Shown here in pieces: positions 21,901 to 32,095 of a stretch of DNA of 64,000 nt. The notes under the pieces are model-generated. The model was not told the DNA's origin. It did no database searches and saw only the letters and a list, made by a program, of their open reading frames with translations. The stretch is taken from assembly GCA_013423385.1 (NCBI GenBank), contig BLZA01000019.1, forward strand, positions 248,001-312,000. The letters are read 5' to 3'. Position numbers and translations under genes: made by a program. The stretch comes from Naganishia liquefaciens. Lineage: Eukaryota > Basidiomycota > Tremellomycetes > Filobasidiales > Filobasidiaceae. Numbering within the stretch: position 1 is the first letter of the stretch; every line of letters begins with the position of its first letter.

Positions 21901-22011
21901 AAGCAGGCAGGGCCAAATACAAAGCGCAAAGACAGAGAGAAGGATAACAAGGAGCAACCGCCGCCCCCAGGCTTCCACACTATGAATGTGAACACCATGG
22001 ACCACAGATGA
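18976..22011 (+). CDS. White collar 2-like blue-light transcription factor (PAS plus GATA zinc finger)
   Basis: Partner of the flavin photoreceptor WC-1 in the fungal light-responsive complex. The first exon is a long Gln/Ser/Gly/Asn-rich region with a polyglutamine run; ATG at 18976 is the start (the preceding codon is GTG). After an intron comes the PAS region: FMKRKKWPQLLMQELVGAVV, then VVFASPAIHELLGVTPEEAEGRDW, RLSYLFRMTARDLGRLL and MIDKMGKDVLFELKGHAHM. A helical ERLKQELK segment follows. The C terminus holds a C-x2-C-x18-C-x2-C finger (YLCRNCGRSDSPEWRK, GPLGPKTLCNACGLRWAKK), the spacing typical of WC proteins, then a basic tail and stop TGA 22009-22011. Exon 21791-21820 is 30 nt and encodes just GPLGPKTLCN of the finger. 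No LOV domain cysteine motif is present, which fits WC-2 not WC-1. Confidence 0.92.
19168..19209 (+). repeat. CAA/CAG microsatellite encoding polyglutamine in WC-2
   Basis: An uninterrupted run of CAG and CAA codons translating to about a dozen glutamines, ending before HSQHYF. Such tracts usually vary in length between strains. The mix of the two codons means it is an impure repeat. Confidence 0.85.
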
Positions 22012-22347
22012 GGGACGACCTGAATTACAGGAGAATCTAATGACTCACGATTACAACGATGTTTGGTCTCATGACATTGTAGCCATTAGTTTTGCGAGTT
22101 GTACAGTCTCGAAATCATGACTGGAGCTTTGACGAGACCTGCTTGTTTTCATTTCGCATGAAATATAATGGTTGTTGCGTACACGCAGTTCGTAATATGC
22201 GGTCACTCATTTGCAAGTCCAGGCAAGTCCCCAGAGCTCGCTAAGGAATCATTGCTATTTGCGGGTCTTGTCCTGCTAGGTATCTGCCCTTTATTCACCG
22301 ACGTATGATGTACTCTTCATTAGCGAAACTCGTTTTGTAAATTTCAT
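22012..22347. other. Convergent 3' flank, WC-2 / PP2C
   Basis: 336 bp between two stop codons facing each other. AT-richer than the coding sequence, as expected for 3' untranslated and terminator sequence. No gene seen. Confidence 0.5.
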
Positions 22348-24195
22348 TTACATCCTCTTCATCCGCGAGCTCAAATTCGACACCTTGCTCTTCCTGTACT
22401 CTCGCCGCGCTTCCGTCTCATCCCGGCCACCGACTTCTCCCCATCCGGCGAGGGGAACAACCATGCACGTGCAGTTGTCTTCGGCGCCCAAGTCTTCAGC
22501 AAAGTTGACAATAGTCTTCGCAGCGCGCTGAGGCGAGTGGGCGGAGCGCGCTAGATCGACGATCTCTTGATTTGAAATCAGACCTGAGATGCCGTCGGTA
22601 ACAAAGATCATATATGCGTAGTCTGAGCCTGAAAAAAAGCAAAGGGCCATCAGCGGTGCAGCTCGCAGACTTGAAGATTTAGACTTACCGTTGATTATTT
22701 TGTGCTTGATTTCTGGCTCGGCCGTCACCCCTAATGGCTTGAAGTCGCCGTCTCCGAAACTGTTCGCGCGATATATCCCTTAGTCAAGTGATCTGGAATG
22801 GCCACCAACACCACAACCAACCTTCTTGTATTCTCTATCGCTCCCATCCACCTGTGCATTATGTGTCATCAGCATCACTCCACTGGCAGCGGTGCAACAT
22901 CACGACCTGTGCTACGCACCTCGATTCCCCAAACGAGTCCGTAATGTTCAACTGTCCACCAAGCCTGCGAAGCCGCGCGGCTTCCACGCGCGACTCTGCA
23001 TGATGCTTCTCCGTCAGCGGTTCAACCTTGCCCGTATGTTTGTTACATAGCAGTATCTTGGTATCACTTGCAAAGACGCCCAGTCAGAATGCCGGCCCAA
23101 CGTTTCGGCGAGGAAGTCAAGAGGACTTACCCCAGGTGCGCTGTCATCATAGATATACGCTGCGCCGCGTAGAATGGTTGCACGGGATCGTCCAAGGAAT
23201 GTATGAGCGCGATAGACGCTGTGGAGCCGCATCTCCGCGTGTCTTCGCGGGAGAGCACCAGCTGATCCGCCTGCAGAAGGAACAGATCAGTCTTGTCGAC
23301 TGCATATTGACAGCTGAAGGAGACTGCTCACTTGGAGAAAAGTCAGCGTGATCCGTTCCTCGAGGGTCAGTTTATCGCGATAATCCGGGTTGGCCACCCA
23401 GGGCTGTAATGTGCCCCCTCGAAAACGCTTGAAGTATCCGCCTGAGAAGAGACGATTCAATAAGCCACTGATCGGAGTTGCCTGTTGCACATCCATGACC
23501 GACCGAGCTTTTTGTGAAACAGGACGACATCGTCGATGGAAGATTTGGAGACCTCTTCTATCATGGCGTGAAGGCGCTCATGCAGGTATTGTGAGACGTG
23601 TTGTCCGCCATGTCTGCGCAGAGCGCTTTCAGGACACGTCGCGAGTTGATTGATAGTGAAAATAGACGTACCCGTCAAAGATCCCAAAGTACCCCACTTG
23701 TCCGGCGAGCGTCTCTCCGCTCGAACCTCGTTCCAGCAGCTAAGGGACTCTCCTTAGCACCTACTTGACGCAGAATAATTGGGCACTCACTGCTTTCGGA
23801 GACCAATCAATGCCGTGTTTCTGATATGTCAGCTCCAGCTCGGCGGGGGAAAGCCCTAGCGTGCATATTGCTGTCCGATCTTCTTGGTATCTAATGCAGT
23901 GCGAGCCATGTTAGTCGTAGAATCGCTCCGACAACGGGTTTGCGAGACTACCCACTCTCTCGTTCCACGTGAGGTGACCACACCAATCACTTTATGATCC
24001 TTGAGGTTGACCTTGTACGTGTGTCCTTGAGCCAGACGGAGAAATGAGCTTTGAGAATCGACGGCGCGAAGACAAGGACATACCGGCTTCCGTTTGACCC
24101 CTGATGTAATCGTGGTACGCCCTACAGCATGCCGAACGCGTATACCGCTCTGTCCTGATCCGAGCCACCGTCCGCGGGAGAGAAGCGAGGCTCAT
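22348..24195 (-). CDS. PP2C-type protein phosphatase, probably mitochondrial (PTC6-like)
   Basis: A Mg/Mn-dependent Ser/Thr phosphatase. Motifs over about eight exons: ESVGYFGIFDG-HGGQHVSQYLHERL (the DGHGG metal site, split by an intron), GGYFKRFRGGTL, DTKILLCNKHTGKVEPLTEKHH, RLGGQLNITDSFG, SDYAYMIFVTDGISGLISNQEIVD (VTDG metal Asp) and AEDNCTCMVVPLAGWG (final DN). The stop is at 22348-22350. The ATG at 24195 opens MSLASLPRTVARIRTERYTR, Arg-rich and without acidic residues, the composition of a mitochondrial presequence; yeast Ptc6 is mitochondrial. A longer frame upstream reads through to 24381 but uses a less plausible N terminus. Head to head with the ornithine cyclodeaminase family gene, 288 bp between the start codons. 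Confidence 0.85.
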
Positions 24196-24483
24196 TGCTT
24201 CCCTGTCTCTCGCGGTGGAGCGAGCAGGCGATGGGAAGCCCAAGGTCAAGTCAAGACAACGTCGGGCACGGAAAGACGCTGCTTGCTCCGACGAGCGGAG
24301 AAATACCGAGGAAGGGTGCCCCCCAGCTGAATGGGGCTCCGAGAGTCGGACATGAGCGATGCGCGCCGTTTCGTCCCGCATCGGAGCGAACGTTAACGAA
24401 TGTCGAGGGATGGAAGCACAACAGGATTGGGTTGGCCTGGCCTTATCTTACGGCATCGAGATCCCTGCTCGCCGCCGTTCCCC

Positions 24484-25677
24484 ATGTCGATCACCATCCT
24501 CACGGCTTCAGACGTCGACGAGCTGATCGCAGATCCAGCATCTCTGGAGCAAGCCATCGCAAGCCAGCGCGAAATCCTTACAGAATTTTCCGCTCCTGCC
24601 GCCTTGGACCCAAAGAATGCACAATCACAGGCCATCCAGATCCCGCCGCGCATCTCTCTCGCTTCGGAAAACGTTACAGCACTATGTATGCCCTCTCGCG
24701 TGAAAATTCTGGAGCGGAACCATGAGATAGGAACCGGGATTGGCGTCAAGGTGGTCAGCGTCCCGCACGAGGGTGGAGCCGGATTGCCGGCGACGACCAC
24801 CTTGTTTGACGGGCGGACGGGCAAGTTACAGGCCGTGGTCAATGCCAGGAATCTTACGGCGCTCCGGAACGCCTGTGGTGAGCAGGCCGTTCGGCTTTCC
24901 CGTATTTAAAGCTGACTGTGGTCCCCAGCATCGGCGCTGTTCATCCAGTCTCTTCCCTGTGTTTCAGCCTCGGCAACCAACCTCGTCCTCTTCGGCTCTG
25001 GGGCACAAGCTGAATACCACGCTCGAGTGATTTGCGCGACCGTGCCCACTATTCGCAAAGTCATCATTGTCGCACGAAGCGAAACGTCTCGTCTGCAAAA
25101 GCTCATAACCCAGCTACAAGACGTGCTTTCTGGCGTTACTGTCCAGTCTATCCTGCATGACGCTGGCGCTGAAGACTCAGCAGATCCAGAAGAGCTTCGT
25201 CATGCCGTCGCGCAAGCAGATATCATCTGCACCATGACATCGTCTACCATACCCCTCTTCACCACCCCTTTGCAGGAACCCTGCGCGCTCGTGCTGATCG
25301 GATCATACAAACCCCACATGCAAGAAATCACACAAGAGGTACTGGCGCAAGCGAGGACGAACGGCAGAGCGGTGATTGTCGATTCCGCCGAGGCGTGTTT
25401 GCGGGAAGCGGGCGAGCTGATCATGGCGGGTTTGACAAAGACGGACGTGAAAGAGTTGGGCCAGGTGCTGCATGGCGCGGATGTAGGGGGCCAGTCCGAG
25501 AAGGGCGTCTACTTATTCAAGTCGGTACGTGAACGAGCTTCCCGCAGCTCAAGTAAAAGGGATGCTAATGATACTTGGCAGGTCGGGATCTCGATACAGG
25601 ATATCGCGATTGCGGACGTCGTGTTGCGGCTTGCCAGGGAACGTGGAGTCGGCACAGTTGTTCCTGGATACAATTGA
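24484..25677 (+). CDS. Ornithine cyclodeaminase / mu-crystallin family protein
   Basis: NAD(P)-binding protein of the OCD/mu-crystallin family, whose members include ornithine cyclodeaminase, ketimine reductase and alanine dehydrogenase; the exact substrate is not predictable here. ATG at 24484 begins MSITILTASDVDELI. Motifs: KVVSVPHEGGAGLPATTTLFDGRTGKLQAVV (substrate-binding half), LTALRNACASALFIQSL, the Rossmann turn NLVLFGSGAQAEYHARVI, ADIICTMTSSTIPLF and the C-terminal GISIQDIAIADVVL. Two introns: one after RNAC, which removes the GTGAGCAG segment from about 24880, and one after FKS near 25525. Stop TGA 25675-25677. Length of about 370 residues is slightly above the usual 310-350. Confidence 0.9.
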
Positions 25678-26435
25678 GCGTGATCGTGTTCGTGATGCAG
25701 GATTGCCCTCGAATTGGCACTACCTATCCGGCTCGTCAGTAGCGATAGGAATCAGCTGTCGGCGTGGATCTCGTGTCATACGCAGAATTGCTTTGAAGGA
25801 ACCATCGCATGACATTGCGCTATAGCCATCGTGGAATGCGACATTGGGATGATCCATCCGCCGATGACTTGACATGGCCCTAAGATTCACAATCACAGCT
25901 GCGGAAAGCACGCTAAGCATGTCGACCGAAATGTCATACCAATCCAATCAGTATCGATTCTGGATCGATCAGGATGCGGATTGTCATCATTCTCGGTCAA
26001 GCGGGCCTAATCTTCAATTTGCTTGCGCGCGAGAGCCTTCTGGCCTGTTCTATCGAGCTGTCCGATGACATGCAACCCGGAGTCAGCGGGACTGCTTGCA
26101 AAGCCGATATGTAGAGATGTGAGTCAGGTGGATGTACCCTTCAGATACAACATGACTACAAGCCGCAAAATACATCCGCGAGCTGAAGATTCTTACGCAA
26201 GCAGCCGTTATCGCGGCACATTGCGAGCATGGCCGAGGCATCTTTAAGAGTTCCCGAGGCACGCATTCGCGAGGATTTCAACAGGGCGTCCTTTCCACGA
26301 TCGGTCCTGAGCATATATACAGCGGCTGTCCCTTCTGGCGTAGAGCATTCCGGATCTTACCTTATTCCCTTAGCCTACCGCAACCGCCTCGATATTCCAC
26401 CTGACGGCACCGACTGTTCACAACGTGCACCCGTT
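25678..26435. other. Intergenic, 5' flank of the AIF-like gene
   Basis: 758 bp between two plus-strand genes. The only element I can point to is the TATA box listed separately. Open frames are short and unremarkable. Confidence 0.5.
26312..26319 (+). promoter_or_regulatory. TATA box candidate for the AIF-like gene
   Basis: CATATATA at this place lies about 120 bp before the ATG at 26436, a usual TATA-to-start distance in fungi. Position and sequence only; no expression data. Confidence 0.4.
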
Positions 26436-27877
26436 ATGCCTGAAAACAAGAACATTGTCATCGTCGGCGGTAAGTCCGGCATATGAAAACGTATCGATTC
26501 TCTTCAGCTGAAAGAGCTCGATGACAGCCAGCAACGCCGGCCACGGCCTCGCCAAGAAGCTTGCCCTAGACACCACCTTGACAGTCGAATATAGAATCCT
26601 GCTCATCGATCCTGCATCAGCCGCGTATTGGCCGATCGCTTCCCTTCGGGCTTCCGTCGTTCCAGGATGGGAAAAGAAGTGTTACAAGGAGCTCAAGCAA
26701 GAAGGAATCTTTGCTTCTGGAACGAAGCATCAGCTTATCAAGGCAAGAGTGGTCAAGGTGGCAGCGGATCACGTCGAGCTGGATCGGGAGTTTGAAGGTT
26801 CGACAACGGTACCTTTCGCCGTGAGTTACTTTCGCCGTCTCCTTTTCGGACCCCTTGTATGCTGAAAGGTCGATCCTTCAGACCATGGTGCTTTGTACCG
26901 GTGCATCTCAGCCCTTCCCCATGCGTCCCAAGCAAGAATGGTCTCCCCAAGAAGTCGAAGATCACCTCAAGCAAATGCAACGAGATATTGCCAACGCCAA
27001 GAGCGTCGTCATTATCGGAGGTGGGCCGACAGGTATCGAGATGGCAGGAGTAAGAGGCAGCTGCAAGGCGAAAGACAGAGTATTGATCCCGCCTTTCCAG
27101 GAAATACGCGCTCAACATCCGGACACCAAGATCACTCTGATTCACAGACAGCCCCGGCTTCTGGATGATCGATTCCCCAAGAAGCTCTCGAACCAGCTAG
27201 AAGCAATCCTGAAGAAATCCAAAGTCGATTTGGTGCTTGGAGATGAGCATATCCAGGAAGACGGCTTGGTCACTGACAAGCAGGACACCATTCGTACTAT
27301 CCGGACCAAGAACGGAAAGGAAATCCAAGGTGAGTCTGCACTTCATCATGGTTGGGCCTCTCACTGACTTTCAAGATTACCAGGCGACTTTATCTTCATT
27401 GCCATCGGAAACTCTCCTAACACGCAACTCATCGCGGACGCCGACCCGTCAGCTTTGTCCAAGGAACGGACCATCAATGTCAATGATTACCTCCAGGTAC
27501 GAGCCTTCTCCATGTCCCTTTGAGTGTGAGATAGCTTATCGCATCCCGCTCAGGTTACATCCTCTCTCTTCCCCAACAAGAACGTCTTTGCTGCCGGCGA
27601 TTGCGCCAACAGCCCTGGATGGCGAAGCTACATAAGTGTGGAAGCCGACATTACCAGCATTTCCAAGAACATGGCCGCTTTGCTCCGTGGCGGCCCGCTA
27701 AAGAAACACACGCCAGGCCCGCGAGCCATGGTTGTTCCGTTCGGTCCGGCGGCAGGCGCTGGCTTTGCGGCAATGGGTCCTTTGGGAGATACCGCTTTGC
27801 CACAAATGGCAGTCCCTTTTGTTAAAGGGAAAGATCTTTTCACTTCAAAGTTCTTCGAGCGATTCATTACCGCATGA
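26436..27877 (+). CDS. AIF/AMID-like FAD-dependent NAD(P)H oxidoreductase
   Basis: Member of the AIFM2/FSP1 and NDE-like branch of pyridine nucleotide-disulphide oxidoreductases, which pass electrons from NAD(P)H through FAD to quinones. ATG at 26436; the first glycine motif NIVIVGGASNAGHGLAKKL is rebuilt across intron 1 (from 26471). Then YWPIASLRASVVPGWEKK, MVLCTGASQPF (FAD ATG motif form), the second Rossmann motif SVVIIGGGPTGIEMAGE, FIFIAIGNSPNTQL and the FAD-closing motif KNVFAAGDCANSPGWRSY. Stop TGA 27875-27877. About 375 residues, standard for AMID. There are about six introns. No redox-active CxxxxC pair and no presequence or obvious peroxisomal signal are visible. Its partner quinone or role in cell death cannot be read from sequence. 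Confidence 0.9.
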
Positions 27878-28412
27878 GGGCGATCGCGCGATCTACAGTA
27901 GAGTAAAAGTCTTGCTTCATTCACTCTATATAATATATTGGTGTACGATAGTTCTGCTGTAATCACGACGCCTGACTGCCCTGCATTAATTGGATACGCT
28001 TGCCTTTCCGTCCATTACGTCTTACAGATTAAATGGCCGGGTTGTAGACCTACAGGTTAAGAGACGCAAGCTCCAAGGGCCGTATCACTCCTAAGACCAC
28101 AATATATAATATGTAGCGCGTTCAAGATCATACTTGTATGCCTACAAGCAGCTAAATAATGTGCTGCTAATATGCTGTATCTGCTGCTGTATCATGCATG
28201 CAATGCATGATCCGAGCCGGTTAGCGGAAGCAATTGAAAGGTCGGCGTAGCTGTCGGCGTTCAAGCGAGCGAGCATCATCGATACAAGGCTCGTCTTCCC
28301 ATGCATAGCCTATGTGCGATATTCATCTCATGGGAGAGTGCTCAACAGCACTTAGCACAAAATAGCTTTGGATCTATTCTAAAATCGCCGAAGCGCAGTA
28401 TTCATAGACAAG
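27878..28412. other. Intergenic, 5' flank of IST1
   Basis: 535 bp, AT-rich, with ATATATAATATA tracts near 27927-27940 and 28101-28111 and the dyad at 28191-28211 described separately. No gene seen. Confidence 0.5.
28191..28211. repeat. 21 bp inverted repeat (9 bp arms, 3 bp centre)
   Basis: Left arm ATCATGCAT and right arm ATGCATGAT are perfect reverse complements around GCA. It lies about 200 bp before the IST1 start codon. Could be a binding site for a dimeric regulator or simply the foot of a transcript hairpin of the upstream gene. Confidence 0.7.
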
Positions 28413-29778
28413 ATGACCCAATGGCAAGCGCAACGAGCCAAAGTGAGTTTATGCTCAGTCTCGCATGCTAATTGTCGAGGCTCACCTCGAATCGCATCTT
28501 TATAGGTTCAGCTCAGGTGGGTCGCAGCCTAGAAAGAATGGAACAACACTCGGGTTGGCTTGAACAGCAGACACTCATACAGACTGGCGAATCAACGATT
28601 GCGAAGCCTTCAGGAGAAGAAGCTGGCCTTGGCGAAGCAGTGAGTTTCGATGCGATATGATGCCAAGCTGGAATGGCTGACGGTTCCCGCGTTATGGCAG
28701 ATCTCGTCGAGACATAGCAGATCTGGTAACAAAAGGTCGTATAGAGACTGCCAAGTTACGGGTGGAGAGCCTTATCCAGGACGACATACAGGTGAGCTCG
28801 CATTTATGCGTGGTCACGGGTTGTAACTGACGTTCACACTCAAGGTTGAGCTACTGGAGTTGCTGGAAGTATGTTTCAGTCAAAGGATATACAGATCCTC
28901 AGATCGGCTCATAGCTCGTGCTGTTGCCTTGTAGCTTTATACCGAGACCTTAATTGCGCGATTCGCTCTCCTGGAACAATCGTGAGTCTTTGCACGATAA
29001 GGCGTTCACCGGCATTGGCACGCTTGTTGACTTTGCTTCGCAGTAAAGATGAGCCTGATGGTAGTGTCGCGGACGCTGTGACAGCCCTGATTTACTCCGC
29101 TCCACATACGGAACTGAAAGGTAAGCTAATTTGCCTGGTACTCTATTCGTAGCTGATAACACTTTGTTGCCTTAAATGCCATACAGAGCTTCATGTCATG
29201 CGGGAAATGCTGATGCAAAAGGTACTAAGCTGAACAAGCACAACCAGTCGGATAGTCCTGACTACTCCGTTCAGTTCGGTCGCAATTACGCATTAGCGGT
29301 AATAGCCAACGAGCCTCCTGTGGTCCCAGCCCGTATTGTGTCAAAGGTTGCCATCTACGTTCCACCGCAAGAGCTCGTGAATGCATATCTCGAAGAGATA
29401 GCAAAGGGATATGGCCTGGCCTGGAAGGCACCCGTCAGTTTGAACGCGGAATCCAAAGAGACGGCAGAGGACGACGATGAAAATGGTTCTGGAGGCGGTG
29501 TTGCCGTCAAGGTGAGCTAAGAGAATCTTCAGCTTGTGGACATGGGTTGTTGAGATCCACGTCAGGAATCGACTGTCGATTCTGTAAAGGCGACAGGACC
29601 ACCTTTGCCTACGGAACCCGCTGCTGCCAAAGCCAACACGGTCACAGAGGACGATCAAGCTAGAGAGCTGCTTAACAAGGTTGCGGCTGCCGAGACAGCG
29701 AAGAAGGCTGGCGGAAAGAAAGAGCAAGATGAATACGATGCCTTGGCTGCACGATTCGAGGCATTGAAGAAGCGGTGA
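28413..29778 (+). CDS. IST1: IST1, regulator of ESCRT-III / Vps4
   Basis: Cytoplasmic/endosomal protein that binds Did2/CHMP1 and Vps4 in multivesicular body sorting. Exon 1 is just 30 nt (28413-28442). The Ist1 helical core reads KVQLRLANQRLRSLQEKK, SRRDIADLVTKGRIETAKLR, VELLELLELYTETLIARFAL, ELHVMREMLMQKFG and IVSKVAIYVPPQELVNAYLEEIA. A variable acidic/Pro/Ala linker follows. The last exon ends YDALAARFEALKKR, a textbook MIM1 motif (LxxRLxxLKxx pattern) for binding the Vps4 MIT domain, followed by the stop TGA at 29776-29778. Splicing uses at least seven introns, several splitting codons; each was checked to restore the helical core. Tail-to-tail with the 2OG oxygenase at 177 bp. Confidence 0.92.
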
Positions 29779-29955
29779 AAGACGGGTTTCGAGGCTCAGG
29801 CGGGCCTGGATGTAGGTAGGATGAATCAAACCAAGTTGTATCAATATTATAGACGTTTGAACTATCATCAGCAATCTAGAGTGTTTATACGATTTTAAAA
29901 ATCGGTACTAAAATACAAGCCGGATGCAATTGCCATCATCACGGGTTATGCCTTA

Positions 29956-31672
29956 TTACTCCTCTGCGACCAGCGCAATGAGGCCCAATTCTCTGTCAAG
30001 ATGTGAGACAATTGATAGCTTTTGTGGAGAAAACCGCAGCTTACCGCTTGACCTGGTTGGCCACACTCATACTTCCGTAATCGTCCTGAGCACCGAATCG
30101 CTTTTCCGCCTGTGCTTTGAGGGATGGCAAGGCCTCAAGCTGGTAATCAGGAGAGAGGTGGTAGAACTTAGGCAATGCGATCCCGCCTGATTAGACATAC
30201 GCGTTCTAGGCTTAGGCAAATGATTTGGACTCACGAAGGTAGAAGAGATCCGGATCAAGGGTCGTTCAGGGGTCTCCGATCGGATCCTCTCCATAGCCTG
30301 TTGCAGAAGCGGTAAGTGATCGAAGAGCTGGGCCAAAGGTGAGTGTTCTTACCTTCAGGGTTCCCTCAGTACAAACGACTTCGTGATAGCCGGCTACAAA
30401 GGCGGGATTTCTGTCAGTCATTTATATGGTAAAAACGCAAACCTCAGTGACATACCCTTAACGAGACCGCCAGAGAACCACTCGAGCTGCTTTCCAGCCT
30501 GAACCAGCAAGCATCCATCGGGCACCTTGACGGGCATCTTCTTTCCGGTGTTTCGTGCCCAGATGTGCAGACCCGGGTACTGTCATTGCGATGAATGAAC
30601 GTCAGCGATGGAGTACCCGATTGGCAGAGGGAATTGGGGTACGTACTCGTGACTTGCCGTGAATGGTCAGGAAGTTCAAGTCCGAGTGGAAACCAGCAAA
30701 GATGCTATGAATGCTTTGTTCAGCGGTGTTTCGCCCGAGAGTCGCAGAAGAGCTTACCTGTCCAATTGGCCGTATTTGTTCAGGTCGGTGGCAGTAGGCG
30801 CAAGCAGGTGCGATCTATGGCATACATGTCATTGAATGGCTTAATTGATCGACACGCGCAAACAGCATACCCGTATCGACTGGCATCGTAAATGGTACTA
30901 GCTGGTAATCCCAAGCCGACCGAGAGCATTTCCGCGACTCCCTGGACACTGTCATAAAGCGATAAAATCAGTCCACTTCCAGAAATTGCCAGTCAACGAA
31001 ACTCACGCCTGCTTCATTCGACTTCCCCAGCCCTCCATGTTGTCCTGCCATACGTCTTTGAAAGGCTCGGGCACGACATTTGGCGCCTCGTGCATGTCAA
31101 GTTCCTTTTTTCCCGTCTTCTCTCGTTCCTCTGTCATTCGCCAAAAGAACCTGCTCTTCGGATCAGCCGAGTGGCCGGTCAGGTCGAGAGGACGTTCCGA
31201 GACCGGAAGGGACGAGATGATGTTCATGCATTTCGGCGTGGAAACGCAGGACGGGCGTTCGGTATCTTCGAGGGTGACGCCCTGAAAGAGAGGAAAGAAA
31301 AGCTCGGACACAAACCGGTTCGGTTTGAAAACGAGAGACTTACGACCTGATAGCCGAGTTCGGGACGGAGATCCTTTTCGAGCGCTGCTCGATCCTGCGC
31401 AAAGTAGTTTTCCAAAAGATCGAGGAAGCGGTCGTTAAACGACTGGTCTGCTCGAGAGTCTTTCACGATAAGCGCCCCGGTCAACTAAAAGGTCGCAACG
31501 CAAGGTGCATCAAGTAACTGACTCCGACAGTTGTACCTTGTCGACTCACGATGAGGGATTCTGCAACCTTTCGGCATTCGGCGAGAGCGGCTTCGCTACT
31601 GGGATCCTGAAGGTAGACATTCAGGTCGGCAATTCCGACTTCGGCAGCGGCAGAGTCGATAGCAATAGGCAT
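29956..31672 (-). CDS. 2-oxoglutarate/Fe(II) dioxygenase of the isopenicillin N synthase-like family
   Basis: Non-haem iron dioxygenase; substrate unknown. ATG at 31672 (MPIAIDSAAAEVG), then LTGALIVKDSRADQSFNDRFLDLLENYF (the DIOX_N region), MEGWGSRMKQACVQGVAEML, the iron ligands in FAGFHSDLNFLTIHG (His-x-Asp) and the distal His in VKAGYHEVVCTEGT, with the oxoglutarate Arg in RPLIRISSTFF. The C terminus is NQVKRELGLIALVAEE with stop at 29956-29958. About 375 residues over eight or so exons. Relatives include ethylene-forming enzyme, gibberellin and penicillin pathway oxidases and many orphan fungal enzymes, so no pathway should be assumed. No other biosynthetic gene is adjacent. Confidence 0.85.
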
Positions 31673-32095
31673 GATGCTGATTTTTATGCGTATAACGGTG
31701 TAGAGAGCGAGAGGACCGGTAGAATATACGGGTGGCTGATGCAGATGTGCGGTTGTCTTGCTCACTGGATGTCCATACAAGTACTGCTTGCCTATATACC
31801 CCGCCGCCTTCCTTGGCAGAGGAATGGTGGTAATCAAATCACATGGTCGTGTCTCACAGAAATTCAAGCCGGTTGGATCGGAACAAATTCCCCGCGCCGG
31901 AAGCTCGTCAAAACCGGGTTCTCCTTGCCGAGAGTTGGCTAGTTGCGAACTCTCGATCACGTCGCGGATGTAACCTGGAATTCACCGTCGGCGCTGCATT
32001 CATGGTACCCTTGCGTCTTATGGTGATCCCCGTGACGCGCATGCCTTGCACTCTTCCCTAGGAACGAATTTTTAAACTCTAGGAGGTCGAGTGGC
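31673..32095. promoter_or_regulatory. Divergent promoter region, 2OG oxygenase / CFT2
   Basis: 423 bp between outward start codons. A TATA box for the minus-strand gene is listed separately; CFT2 has no clear TATA, as is usual for housekeeping genes. Confidence 0.5.
31792..31799 (-). promoter_or_regulatory. TATA box candidate for the 2OG oxygenase
   Basis: Read on the minus strand this is GTATATAG, about 120 bp before the ATG at 31672. Suggests a regulated rather than constitutive promoter, an inference from sequence only. Confidence 0.4.

Noticed and set aside
24196-24381. Longer N terminus for the PP2C gene starting at 24381
   Set aside because: The ATG at 24195 gives a better mitochondrial-type presequence, and the longer form would leave only about 100 bp to the divergent start at 24484.
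22826-24725. Plus-strand frames opposite the PP2C gene and its promoter
   Set aside because: These are antisense shadows of PP2C exons and of the OCD family gene start.
24484-31672. Possible secondary metabolite cluster (OCD family, AIF-like oxidoreductase, 2OG oxygenase)
   Set aside because: There is no backbone synthase or transporter, and IST1 lies between them; they look like unrelated housekeeping or orphan enzymes.
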